A model generated the notes under the pieces. It saw only the letters and a program-made list of their open reading frames with translations, ran no database searches and was not told where the DNA came from. From Chloroflexi bacterium AL-N1 (GTDB lineage: Bacteria > Chloroflexota > Chloroflexia > Chloroflexales > Roseiflexaceae), in assembly GCA_013122435.1 (NCBI GenBank), contig WYDT01000019.1, positions 78,272 to 142,271 of the forward strand: a stretch of DNA of 64,000 nt, given 5' to 3'. Position numbers and translations under genes: made by a program. Within the stretch, counting starts at the first letter, position 1; each line of letters opens with the position of its first letter. This document shows, in pieces, positions 11,001-18,578 of the stretch.

Positions 11001-11085
11001 ATTGTCTCCCAGTGGTACGTGCAAGGCGCTCACGCACAGTTGCCAGATCGAGTGGGTTTTGGGGATTTGTGTTTTGTTTCATCAT
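8068..11085 (-). CDS. actB: Alternative complex III subunit ActB (molybdopterin oxidoreductase-like plus iron-sulfur fusion)
   Basis: Large peripheral iron-sulfur subunit of alternative complex III. A twin-arginine-like motif (TRRNFLKLMGASLALAGLSGC) occurs near residues 60-80. A long domain like molybdopterin oxidoreductases follows; in this family it carries no molybdenum cofactor. The C-terminal ferredoxin-like part starts near residue 740 with CTGCNACTVAC, then CMHCENAPCEVVCP, CVGTKYCSNNCPY, CTYCTQR and ACQQVCP. The CVGT variant lacks one Cys, which fits the single 3Fe-4S site next to three 4Fe-4S sites. The stop of actA and the first ATG of actB overlap as ATGA, so I place the start at 11085; a TTG nine bases upstream is an alternative. 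Confidence 0.95.
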   Translation of the reverse strand: MMKQNTNPQNPLDLATVRERLARTTGRQYWRSLEEAGDSEEFQEFVSREFPRYASEMRDPATRRNFLKLMGASLALAGLSGCAYSLQLPDEKIVPYVRLPEGMIPGIPLFFATSMPFSGYMTGLVVESHEGRPTKIEGNPNHPASLGATDTFTQASLLNMYDPDRSANVYSGEQESDWESFLAAIAPALDEQRANQGEGMRLLTEPITSPTLVSQIQSLLEQFPSARWDQYEPVNRDNVREGARLAFGEDVDARYQFDQANIIVSLDSDFLVSGPGNVRYARDFAAQRRVGEDKQTMNRLYVVESSVTNTGSMADHRWRLRPSQVDLFTRVLAQRLGVEGVTGGDALPEGIEEAWINALVADLQGNTGASIVIAGEQQPPVVHALAHAINDALGNVGQTVLYTDPVEANTTSQFGAIQTLVEEMSGGQVQMLVMIGGNPAYDAPVDLQFAENLGNVPLSVHYSLYRDETSVASTWHVPATHFLEMWGDGRAYEGTVSIIQPLIAPLYGNRSPYELVAALQGQTDQSNLAIVQAYWQEQSGASDFETFWQTALHEGIIADTTLPARDVSLQSGFAADGPVEAVGDFEVVFRPDPSTWDGSYANNGWMQELPRSLTKVVWDNPAMISPATASNLGVANGDMIEISNGEQQLSIPIWITPGHADNVVTLTLGYGRTNAGRIGNGVGFNTYTVRTAAAPGFATGVSVASTGAQYKLVSTQEHFRLEDESTGLDRTNVVRVATLAEFLEDEKVIYEMGHAPEKSLYPEREYTGYAWGMSIDLNACTGCNACTVACQAENNIPIVGKTEVALSREMHWIRIDRYYAGSLDNPAMYHQPLPCMHCENAPCEVVCPVAATVHDGEGLNSMIYNRCVGTKYCSNNCPYKVRRFNFLQYSDETTPVTQLQRNPNVTVRIRGIMEKCTYCTQRISAARIEAKKDNRRITDGDLQTACQQVCPTQAIVFGDLNNPDSAVAQRAEDPRHYGVLEDLITRPRTTYLGRLMNPNPDLETE

Positions 11086-11744
11086 CGGTGGCAAATAGAG
11101 CAGTTAGTTAAATTATCCAGTTCAATGCCGTACTGTTCCACAAGTTGTTGGCCCAATTCCAATTGATTGGGGGGATGTTCGTACGACGTATTGTAAATTT
11201 CTTCCTGAGGTCTAACGTACAATTCAGGATTGCTATGGCAATTCAAACACCAAGACATATACATTGGTTCTTGACGATATACAACGTTCATGTTGCCAAC
11301 ATTACCATGGCAGGTCGAACAACCAACACCTTTATTGACATGGATACTATGATTAAAGTACACATAATCTGGCACCTTCGTCACCTTATTCCACTCAACT
11401 GGCGTATTGTTTGCCCAGCTATCACGTATTGGTATGAGCGAATCGCGATCAGTCGCAATGTGCGAGTGACAGCTCATGCACGTCTCGGTTGCTGGGACAT
11501 TGGAATATCCTGACTCGGCAACACCATTGTGGCAATACTGGCAATTCATACCAAGGCTTGTCACATGCAGTGTGTGATTAAAAGCTACTGGCTGTTCAAT
11601 CGGGTAGTCTTCGCCAACTTGCTTCATATAATCTGAACGTGAAAGAAACATCCAGAGTCCAATCAGCACTGCGAGGGTCAGAAATATACCAAGGATACTT
11701 ACCTTGACGAGCAAATTCGCTCGGGGACTAAAAACCTGGGCCAT
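11082..11744 (-). CDS. actA: Alternative complex III subunit ActA, pentahaem cytochrome c
   Basis: First gene of the act operon. The 220-residue product has one N-terminal membrane anchor (about residues 13-35) and five CxxCH haem sites (CQYCH, CMSCH, CSTCH, CLNCH, CSICH). The last site lies within three residues of the C-terminus. Extra His residues (FNHTLH, FNHSIH) are likely axial ligands. The protein transfers electrons from the iron-sulfur and quinol module towards periplasmic carriers. AAAGG lies about seven bases before the ATG. Five sites and operon order make this a confident ActA. Confidence 0.95.
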   Translation of the reverse strand: MAQVFSPRANLLVKVSILGIFLTLAVLIGLWMFLSRSDYMKQVGEDYPIEQPVAFNHTLHVTSLGMNCQYCHNGVAESGYSNVPATETCMSCHSHIATDRDSLIPIRDSWANNTPVEWNKVTKVPDYVYFNHSIHVNKGVGCSTCHGNVGNMNVVYRQEPMYMSWCLNCHSNPELYVRPQEEIYNTSYEHPPNQLELGQQLVEQYGIELDNLTNCSICHR

Positions 11745-11764
11745 TGAGCGCCTTTCTAGGACAG

Positions 11765-11818
11765 CCTCGCTGAGGCAGCTTCTGCTCTATATTATGACAA
11801 GCACAGAGCTTGTCATAA
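11765..11818 (-). promoter_or_regulatory. Two-hairpin leader upstream of actA
   Basis: Two inverted repeats lie in the presumed 5' untranslated region of the act operon. One is a perfect 11-bp stem (TTATGACAAGC / GCTTGTCATAA, 11792-11818) with a 5-base loop. The other is a short GCCTC-AGC-GAGGC hairpin at 11766-11778. No T-run follows either on the minus strand, so these do not look like plain terminators. The long stem could be a regulator's operator or an RNA structure protecting or controlling the message. Function is inferred. Confidence 0.5.
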
Positions 11819-11858
11819 CACCAAAGATGATTATGTTAAATAAACTGAAGTAATCTAA

Positions 11859-11887
11859 ATTATAGCACAAATCAAAAAAATCAATGC
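11859..11887 (-). promoter_or_regulatory. Candidate promoter for the act operon
   Basis: Reading the minus strand, a perfect TATAAT hexamer lies at 11864-11859. The best upstream match (TTGATT) is only 14 bases away, so the -35 element is poor. It is the strongest -10 box in the actA upstream region. Confidence 0.35.
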
Positions 11888-12435
11888 AGATATATGGATT
11901 ATCAACTCTTGTAGCATCTAAATCGCTAAAACGTTATATTAGTGAGTAATGTTACAAAATTAGGACAGCAGGCATAGAACAAAGGAATCGTGTATAACAA
12001 TACAGAAACCACAAAAAGAGCGCCACTCAAAGACCACTATAAATGTGATGAAGAGGCGCTTTATCCTTTTCTAGGCTTTTTCTAAGCTTGTGCAATATCC
12101 CACAAGCCACATTATACGACTAAGTAACAGGAAACGTCAAGGCGATATACCTGTGCATTTGTTGTGCCAAAACAGGTTTATACACAATAAATATGAACAT
12201 TATCTGTGCATCTACTGAGCTAAGATAAATCTTTACAGTATAGGAGTGAATAGAAAGGGAAATTAATACTATAGATACAGTCTCTTTTCCAAAAGAAAAG
12301 TTTCTTCTTTTTTAACTATGATTAGTAGGTAGATAAGATTTCACTAGCTAAATATTCTATAAGATGGTATTTACTTATAAAAGCATATCCTTTAACAGAA
12401 GTCGTACAAAATATATCCTGTGTTTTATAACAAAG
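11888..12435. other. AT-rich gene-free stretch with one orphan hairpin
   Basis: I find no convincing coding region on either strand. The only structure seen is at 12019-12060, where AGCGCC and GGCGCT are separated by about 30 bases. It is flanked by TTTATCCTTTT on the plus strand and by CTTTTT on the minus strand, so it resembles a bidirectional terminator although no gene ends there. The rest is AT-rich and low in structure. Confidence 0.5.
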
Positions 12436-12470
12436 AAATAGCCACACGCATATTCATAACGTGTGGCCAT
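12436..12470 (-). terminator. Intrinsic terminator after the GlsB/YeaQ-like gene
   Basis: On the minus strand an 8-bp stem (GCCACACG / CGTGTGGC, 12467-12441) with an 11-base loop is followed by TATTTCTTTG. It lies about 35 bases after the stop of the small membrane protein gene. Confidence 0.75.
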
Positions 12471-12504
12471 AGTATTACTGTTTATCTATTTTTGGTTGCA
12501 GGTA

Positions 12505-12852
12505 TTATGTCGATCTTCGTCGTCTGCGCCGCCCCCGTCCTCCACGCCCAAAACCACGAACAGCCATAATGATAAGTAACAACACTATCGAACCTAATAT
12601 CGACCAGGCAATATCAAAACTAAAATTTGTCACAATAAGCTGTTGATCCGTCGTCTGAGGAATAATACGTGACGTTTCCAAAATGGGCGGAAACCCTAAT
12701 TGTTGTGCCAGCCAACTCCCGATATAAGCACCAACTAAACCGACCATCACTGATGTGAGAAACCCCCCGGGACTAAACCCAACAATCCACTCAGCAATCA
12801 CTCCACAAATTCCTGCGACAACGAGAAAGATCAACAATTCAATCAACGTCAT
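12505..12852 (-). CDS. GlsB/YeaQ/YmgE-family small membrane protein
   Basis: A 115-residue integral membrane protein of the transglycosylase-associated (GlsB/YeaQ/YmgE) family. Three hydrophobic helices are seen (about residues 4-24, 30-52 and 80-98). The Gly-rich signature GGFLTSVMVGLVGAYIGSWL is characteristic. The family is often stress-induced, and its molecular function is unknown. The C-terminus is unusual, ending in a tract rich in Arg and Gly (RGRRRRRRST) that would sit in the cytoplasm and could bind nucleic acid or lipid head groups. AGAGGTG precedes the ATG. It appears monocistronic, with its own terminator. Confidence 0.85.
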   Translation of the reverse strand: MTLIELLIFLVVAGICGVIAEWIVGFSPGGFLTSVMVGLVGAYIGSWLAQQLGFPPILETSRIIPQTTDQQLIVTNFSFDIAWSILGSIVLLLIIMAVRGFGRGGRGRRRRRRST

Positions 12853-13105
12853 CTAACACCTCTTTCGCTATAATGTGTAGCTCTGGACCAAACATACCAG
12901 AAGAAACATTCCAACACCCTGCTACAGAGCATATCATACAATTATGCTTTCGGACTCACGTAGTCACTGAAGTCTTATACCAAATACAAAAGATTATCGA
13001 ATCTTAACTGAGAGTCGTAAAAACCTATCAGTCTCGCAGTATAACTTAGCAATTCTCATACCAGATTGAGGGATTTCCTACCCTGGATTTATGATCCACA
13101 AAAAG

Positions 13106-13149
13106 GCGCTGTCACCTCCCAGACAATACCGGAAAACAGGTAACAGCGC
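13106..13149 (-). terminator. Intrinsic terminator after the VWA lipoprotein gene
   Basis: On the minus strand a 12-position stem (GCGCTGTTACCT / AGGTGACAGCGC, one mismatch) is followed by CTTTTTGTGG. It lies about 30 bases past the stop of the gene ending at 13178. The rest of the 12853-13177 gap shows no gene. Confidence 0.85.
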
Positions 13150-13177
13150 GCTTAGGATCAGGGATGGATATCAACCA

Positions 13178-14953
13178 CTATAAACGTTGAGCCCGTTCTA
13201 CAAGTTGAATAAACTCCTGCACATCGGTATCATTTGCAAACTGTGGTGCAATTTGCTGTGAAACCTCATATACATCATTCAGAGTATAGTTCTGCTCATA
13301 TCCACTTCCGCGCAGTTGTTCAGCAAATCCGGCTACCGCGACCGCAAGTTGTAGCGATGGTGCCGCGCTTGAGAAATCCTGATTCATGGCATCACGCTCA
13401 AATGGCACTGCCAGTTCACGTACTTCACCAGTTTCCGGATCGGCATATCGCATTCGGACGGTAAACGCAATACCATTACTCTGTTCACGCAGTACAATTT
13501 CATACAACGCAGTTACATTATGCCCTGCCCCAACTTCGCCAGCATCCACACGGTCGTTGCGAAAATCAGCATCAGCAACGTCACGATTTTCATAGCCAAG
13601 GAGTCGATAGCGCTCTACGACATCCTGATTAAATTCAACTTGCAACTTGGCATCTTTGGCAATAACCTGCAATGTACCAGTCAGGTTTTCGACAAAAACG
13701 CGCTGGGCCTCATCAAGTGTGTCTACATACGCATAGTTACCGTTGCCATCATTGGCAAGCTGCTCCATCATATAATCGTTGTAACCACCCATACCAAAAC
13801 CAACTGTCGTAAGATACACACCCTGGGCCGTATAATCACGAATGGTCTCGCGTATTGCTTCGGGATCAGTTGCACCAACATTGGCAACCCCATCCGAGCA
13901 CAGGATGACCCGATTGATAGCATCATTCTGGAAATGTTCACTAGCAAGTTTATATCCTAGTTGTAATCCAGCTTCGGCATTCGTCGAGCCTTCAATCTCT
14001 ACAGCATTGATGGCCCGGAGAATAACATCCTTGCGGGCCATACTTGTTGGTTCGAGAATGGTATGCGCGGTACTCCCATACACAACGATAGCAACCTGAT
14101 CATCATCGTTTAATTCCTCAACCAACAGACTAAGCGATTCTTTCACTAATGGAAGGCGATTATGTCCGTCCATTGAACCACTTACATCAATAACAAAAGT
14201 GAGTGATGCCTTCTCACGTTGGTGGGCATTAATCGCCTTGCCCTGAATGCCCACCCGAGCAATATGTGTTTCAGCACTGCCAAAAGGTGTAGTGGTTGCA
14301 TCAACATAGATACCAAACGCGTCCTGCTCAGGAGCAGGATAGTTATAATCAAAGTAGTTCACAAACTCCTCAACACGTACCGTATCGGGAGATGGAAACT
14401 GGTCACTTGTTATATGGTTACGAGCAGACGCATATGATGCGGTATCAACATCCAGTGCAAACGTAGAAAGATGGTCCTGACTGGTCTGGATAAATGGATT
14501 AACTTCGATCTGTCTTGGTGCTTCAACAACAGGAGCCTCATCTACCAAATTATCAGTAGCCGTTTCTGGACTATCGATAAAAACATCTTCAGCGGTCTCT
14601 TCCACGGGTGCTTGTTCCGCGTCTGCCTCATCATCAGGAGCAGTTCCTGCACCACTGGCAGGAACGTCTTCGGCAGCTAACTCCTCAGCAGGGAGTTCTT
14701 CAGCAGTGGTCTCTTCCACAGGTACTTCTTCGTTAGCAGATGTATCATCATCAGTGGAGATTTGTGCATCTGATTCAGTCTCAGTCATCGATCCCTCCTC
14801 CGCAGAAAGTGAGACGGCTGGCTGTTCTGCGGCAGCAGGGGCTTCTTGCCTTGAACTTGTATTAACTGCTGTGCCTCCACCACATGCTGACAATATCAGC
14901 ATGGTAAGTACGATACATACGCACAGGGTAGAGCGGTAGAATCTGTGTATCAT
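13178..14953 (-). CDS. YfbK-type von Willebrand factor A domain lipoprotein
   Basis: Surface-anchored 591-residue lipoprotein. The signal peptide ends in LILSAC (lipid-modified Cys24). Residues 35-145 are a strongly acidic, Glu/Ala/Pro-rich linker with near-repeats such as ETTAEELPAEELAAEDVP. Next comes the YfbK N-terminal domain (DHLSTFALDVDTASYA, then VRVEEFVNYFDY). The VWA domain has an intact metal-dependent adhesion site (DVSGSMDG, Asp256, Ser258, Ser260), and a C-terminal DUF3520-like part follows. Family members are widespread but their ligands are unknown. GAGGTGA supports the ATG start. It is monocistronic with its own terminator. The acidic linker probably extends the domain away from the membrane. 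Confidence 0.9.
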   Translation of the reverse strand: MIHRFYRSTLCVCIVLTMLILSACGGGTAVNTSSRQEAPAAAEQPAVSLSAEEGSMTETESDAQISTDDDTSANEEVPVEETTAEELPAEELAAEDVPASGAGTAPDDEADAEQAPVEETAEDVFIDSPETATDNLVDEAPVVEAPRQIEVNPFIQTSQDHLSTFALDVDTASYASARNHITSDQFPSPDTVRVEEFVNYFDYNYPAPEQDAFGIYVDATTTPFGSAETHIARVGIQGKAINAHQREKASLTFVIDVSGSMDGHNRLPLVKESLSLLVEELNDDDQVAIVVYGSTAHTILEPTSMARKDVILRAINAVEIEGSTNAEAGLQLGYKLASEHFQNDAINRVILCSDGVANVGATDPEAIRETIRDYTAQGVYLTTVGFGMGGYNDYMMEQLANDGNGNYAYVDTLDEAQRVFVENLTGTLQVIAKDAKLQVEFNQDVVERYRLLGYENRDVADADFRNDRVDAGEVGAGHNVTALYEIVLREQSNGIAFTVRMRYADPETGEVRELAVPFERDAMNQDFSSAAPSLQLAVAVAGFAEQLRGSGYEQNYTLNDVYEVSQQIAPQFANDTDVQEFIQLVERAQRL

Positions 14954-15185
14954 AGTGATTCACCTCAATCATCAACATCAGTTATTCGAATGATATGACC
15001 TGCCTACCCCGGGTTATAGACCAGATATACTGATGACGTTTTTGGCAACAAGATGGTTCCCAAAATAGTACATATCATCTTTTAAAAGCAAAAAGGAGCT
15101 TAAGAGTATGATAGATCATTAGAGCGTATATATTCTGGAGCTTTACAAAAAACAAGCAGAAGGAAAACAGATGAAAGAAAAAGCC

Positions 15186-17480
15186 TTATGCTGAAACGGG
15201 AGCACTATTTTGTTCGCGACGCGCATCAATAATGTCTGGTAGACGGTTGAGTTTATCTAAAATTTTAGAAAGCTGTGCAATGCTATGAACTGAAATCGTA
15301 ACCATTAAGATGGCCCGACTAGGTTTGCGTGTTGATACTTGCTCAACCGCTTCAATATTAATACTATCGTCAGCAATGGCATTGGTAATATCTCGCCAGA
15401 GACCTACTCGATCCCAGGCTTCCACACGCATAGGAACTGAAAAACCCTGCTGCGGTTGAGCACTGCCCCAGGAAACCTCAATCAAACGTGCACGATCACG
15501 TTCATTCAGCACACTACGACAGTCAGCACGATGGACTGTCACGCCACGCCCGCGGGTGATATAGCCAACAATCGGCTCACCAACAACCGGATTACAACAA
15601 CGTGCCAGGCGCGTAAGTACACCTTCCACTCCACGAACCTGAATACCGGCAGAGTCCGTTTTACGCTCTACCTGAGGAGCAATCTGTGGAATATCTGCAA
15701 GAGTCTCTTCTTCTTGTACCTGTTGCGCTAACATCTTCTGAGCAACTTGACGAGCGGTTGTTTCTCCACTACCGATCAGAGCAAACACATCTTCAATAGT
15801 TCTGGCACCCCACACACGCGCAATTTCATCAAAGGAAGGGCTCAGGCCCAATCGTTTTAGTTCTTTTTCGAGCAGATCACGTCCTGCTGATTCATTTTCT
15901 TCACGACGCAGCCGCTTAAAGTAGCGTCGTATCTGATTACGCGCACCTGAGGTCTGGGCAAAGTTCAACCAATCGCGACTCGGCCCTCGTGGCGTCTTGG
16001 AAGTCATAATCTGTATAATCTCACCGCTTTGCAACTGATAGTCAAGCGGTATCATACGATTGTTGACCTTCGCACCTACACAACTATGCCCAACCTCTGA
16101 ATGAATTCGATATGCAAAATCAACAGGGGTTGAACCAATGGGAAGATCGATAATTTTGCCTTTGGGGGTAAAGACATAAACCTGTTCCTCAAAGACATCA
16201 GATTTCAGCGAGTCGACAAATTCTTGTGCATCGGTCAGATCACGACGCCACTCAATCAAACCTCGTAGCCAGGCTAATTTGGCCTCAAACGAGACATCAG
16301 TTCGAGCAAATCCCTCTTTGTATCGCCAGTGTGCTGCAATACCATGTTCAGATACTTCGTGCATCTCACGTGTGCGAATTTGAATTTCGCAGGGCTGACC
16401 ACCGGGGATAAGCACTGTTGTATGGAGCGAGCGATACATGCTTTCTTTGGGCATCGCAATGTAATCGTCAAACTCACCCGGCACTGGTGGCCAGGTTGCG
16501 TGAACAATGCCCAGTATCTGATAACACTCACCAACGGTATCCACAATAACACGAACTGCTAGCTGATCATAGATCTGATCCAGACTAACGTTTTTTCGTT
16601 CCATCTTGCGATAAATGGAATAGATATGTTTAGGACGACCGGTAATATCTGCAACAATTTGCTCTTTTTCAAGCACATGATTAAGACGTGAGATAACGCG
16701 ATGAACCATCTTCTCTCGTGCATCTCGGCGTAGCGATAACGCACGACTGATCTCACGATACTTATCAGGATGTAAGAGCGCAAAAGAGCGATCTTCAAGC
16801 TCCCATTTAATCTGCCATATACCAAGACGGTGTGCTAATGGGGCATAAATGTCGAGGGTCTCACGAGCATTACGTTGTTGACTTTCCTGTCGCATAGCAC
16901 TAATCGTACGCATGTTGTGGAGACGGTCAGCCAGTTTGACCAATACGACTCGCGGATCGTCGGCCATGGCAATAAACATTTTCCGATAAGTGCCAGCCTG
17001 TGCCTCTTCCTTGGTCTGATTTTCCAGCACCGTTAACTTGGTCACACCATCTACCAGGTGAACCACTTCACAACCAAAAAACTCTTCGATTTGCTCATGA
17101 GTGATAGCTGTATCTTCAATAACATCGTGCAGTAGAGCAGCAGCAACGGAGGCAGGATCTAATTCCAGACCGAGCAGAATATGAGCGACTGCAACTGGAT
17201 GTTCAATATATGGTTCACCAGAGGCTCGTTTCTGCTCTCCATGGGCTTCGTGCGCCACAGCATAGGCTTTACGCACCAATTCAGCACTACTCTCGGCCAA
17301 CTTACCCTGTTGATAGCCTTTGATCAGGTCCACTAATTGGGTAGCTGTGTCATCATACATAAGCTCAACATTTGGGCAAAGCAGAGAAGTAGAACGTGCA
17401 GATGGGGCACGGTGGAGAAGGTGAAGCGGTTCAGTTGCGGCGTCACTGCCGCCTGCCGCCAGTGTGGATGCTGTTTCCAT
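15186..17480 (-). CDS. rel: Bifunctional (p)ppGpp synthetase/hydrolase, RelA/SpoT family
   Basis: Makes and degrades (p)ppGpp during starvation. Domain order is complete. The HD hydrolase has His94 in YIEHPVAVA and His118-Asp119 in LLHDVIEDT. The synthetase has IYSIYRKM, DDYIAMPKESMYRSLHTTV and EIQIRTREMHEVSEHGIAAHWRYK. TGS (VYVFTPKGKIIDLPIGSTP), a zinc-finger/helical region with RCCNPVVGE, and a C-terminal ACT domain follow. Both active sites look intact, so a bifunctional Rel is expected. The first 40 residues are an unusual extension, and Met41 (MYDDTATQLV, at 17360) aligns better with the usual family start. Neither start has a clear ribosome site. Confidence 0.95.
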   Translation of the reverse strand: METASTLAAGGSDAATEPLHLLHRAPSARSTSLLCPNVELMYDDTATQLVDLIKGYQQGKLAESSAELVRKAYAVAHEAHGEQKRASGEPYIEHPVAVAHILLGLELDPASVAAALLHDVIEDTAITHEQIEEFFGCEVVHLVDGVTKLTVLENQTKEEAQAGTYRKMFIAMADDPRVVLVKLADRLHNMRTISAMRQESQQRNARETLDIYAPLAHRLGIWQIKWELEDRSFALLHPDKYREISRALSLRRDAREKMVHRVISRLNHVLEKEQIVADITGRPKHIYSIYRKMERKNVSLDQIYDQLAVRVIVDTVGECYQILGIVHATWPPVPGEFDDYIAMPKESMYRSLHTTVLIPGGQPCEIQIRTREMHEVSEHGIAAHWRYKEGFARTDVSFEAKLAWLRGLIEWRRDLTDAQEFVDSLKSDVFEEQVYVFTPKGKIIDLPIGSTPVDFAYRIHSEVGHSCVGAKVNNRMIPLDYQLQSGEIIQIMTSKTPRGPSRDWLNFAQTSGARNQIRRYFKRLRREENESAGRDLLEKELKRLGLSPSFDEIARVWGARTIEDVFALIGSGETTARQVAQKMLAQQVQEEETLADIPQIAPQVERKTDSAGIQVRGVEGVLTRLARCCNPVVGEPIVGYITRGRGVTVHRADCRSVLNERDRARLIEVSWGSAQPQQGFSVPMRVEAWDRVGLWRDITNAIADDSINIEAVEQVSTRKPSRAILMVTISVHSIAQLSKILDKLNRLPDIIDARREQNSAPVSA

Positions 17481-17836
17481 ATACTTATCAACACGGCGAC
17501 GGAAAAGAGTGATTATTTAGTCGATTTATTGAAATTCAGGATACTAAAGCTACTTTTTTAGTATGGTGTAGCATATCACGCAGCATTAGCCTTGTCAAGA
17601 AATGTAGACTGTTGTGACAATACCCCCTTTGTGTGCTACACAAGCCATATACTATGATTACAACTCTTTGGTACAATGTGGGCACAAGAACCCGGACAAC
17701 ACGTTACATTCGTTAGTATAAAGACAAGACACGTACGTTTTAGTACGTTTCATAAACTAATCTCAATTTTGTAATATATACGTACCAAAGTATCGCTACA
17801 AGTAAGATGTTACAAATACATCAGGAGAAAACAGCA
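17481..17836. other. Intergenic region upstream of larB with ACGTAC repeats
   Basis: This region separates the divergent rel and larB genes. A 6-bp inverted repeat ACGTAC-GTTTTA-GTACGT lies at 17731-17748, and another ACGTAC occurs near 17780, about 55 bases before the larB start. These could be a regulator's binding sites. Nothing else is coding. Confidence 0.35.
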
Positions 17837-18565
17837 ATGCGGACCCTATCATATCTCGAACAGTTTGCTAACTTAGATCTAGAACGTGCATCACGTACAA
17901 ACGTTCCTGAGGTGGTATTTGCCGAAAACAAGTCGCCATATCAAACAGTCGAGATTACGAAAAAGCTACTCGAAAAACGGAAGCGCGCCATGCTTAGTCG
18001 TGTTCCTACTGAGACACTTAGCGCACTGGAAGCAACCTTCAATACCGATGCGGTTGTCTGGCAACGATACGCTGAAGGTCATACTCTGGTCTTACATCAA
18101 TCTGACTCACACGTCCCTTTGAGTGGCGGTATTATCGGTATCCTAAGTGCTGGGACGGGCGACATTCCAATGGCGGAAGAAGCACACGCACTTTGTCACG
18201 AAACTGGTTGTACAGTGCACTACACCTACGACGTCGGAGTGGCTGGTCTTCATCGATTGTTTGAGCCATTACAAACCATGCTTACCGCACCTGTCGATGT
18301 CATTATTGTGGTGGCTGGCATGGATGGTGCACTGCCTTCCGTTGTCGCAGGATTGGTCGATGTACCGATCATTGGGCTGCCAACATCTGTTGGTTATGGT
18401 TTAGGGGGTGGGGGTATTGGTGCGCTCACAAGTATGCTGCAGAGTTGCTCACCAGGGCTGGCCGTTGTCAACATAGACAATGGGATCGGAGCAGGTGCAA
18501 TGGCAAGCAGAATTGCGATCTGTGCAGCCGCAGCTCGTGCCGAAGCACCTGCAAAAAACGATTAA
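17837..18565 (+). CDS. larB: LarB-like carboxylase (nickel pincer cofactor biosynthesis)
   Basis: LarB carboxylates and hydrolyses nicotinic acid adenine dinucleotide in the first step of nickel pincer nucleotide synthesis. The 242-residue product has the LarB-specific N-terminal part (FAENKSPYQTVEITKKLL) and a PurE-like C-terminal domain (GILSAGTGDIPMAEEA, YDVGVAGLHRL, VAGMDGALPSVVAGL, PTSVGYG). The ATG at 17837 is chosen because AGGAGA lies nine bases upstream; an earlier in-frame ATG at 17807 lacks one. LarC, LarE and a lactate-racemase-type partner are not adjacent, and the gene is followed 13 bases later by an unrelated glycosyltransferase gene. The family call is strong, and the pathway is inferred from it. 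Confidence 0.9.
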   Translation: MRTLSYLEQFANLDLERASRTNVPEVVFAENKSPYQTVEITKKLLEKRKRAMLSRVPTETLSALEATFNTDAVVWQRYAEGHTLVLHQSDSHVPLSGGIIGILSAGTGDIPMAEEAHALCHETGCTVHYTYDVGVAGLHRLFEPLQTMLTAPVDVIIVVAGMDGALPSVVAGLVDVPIIGLPTSVGYGLGGGGIGALTSMLQSCSPGLAVVNIDNGIGAGAMASRIAICAAAARAEAPAKND

Positions 18566-18578
18566 TGTTGCATAAATT

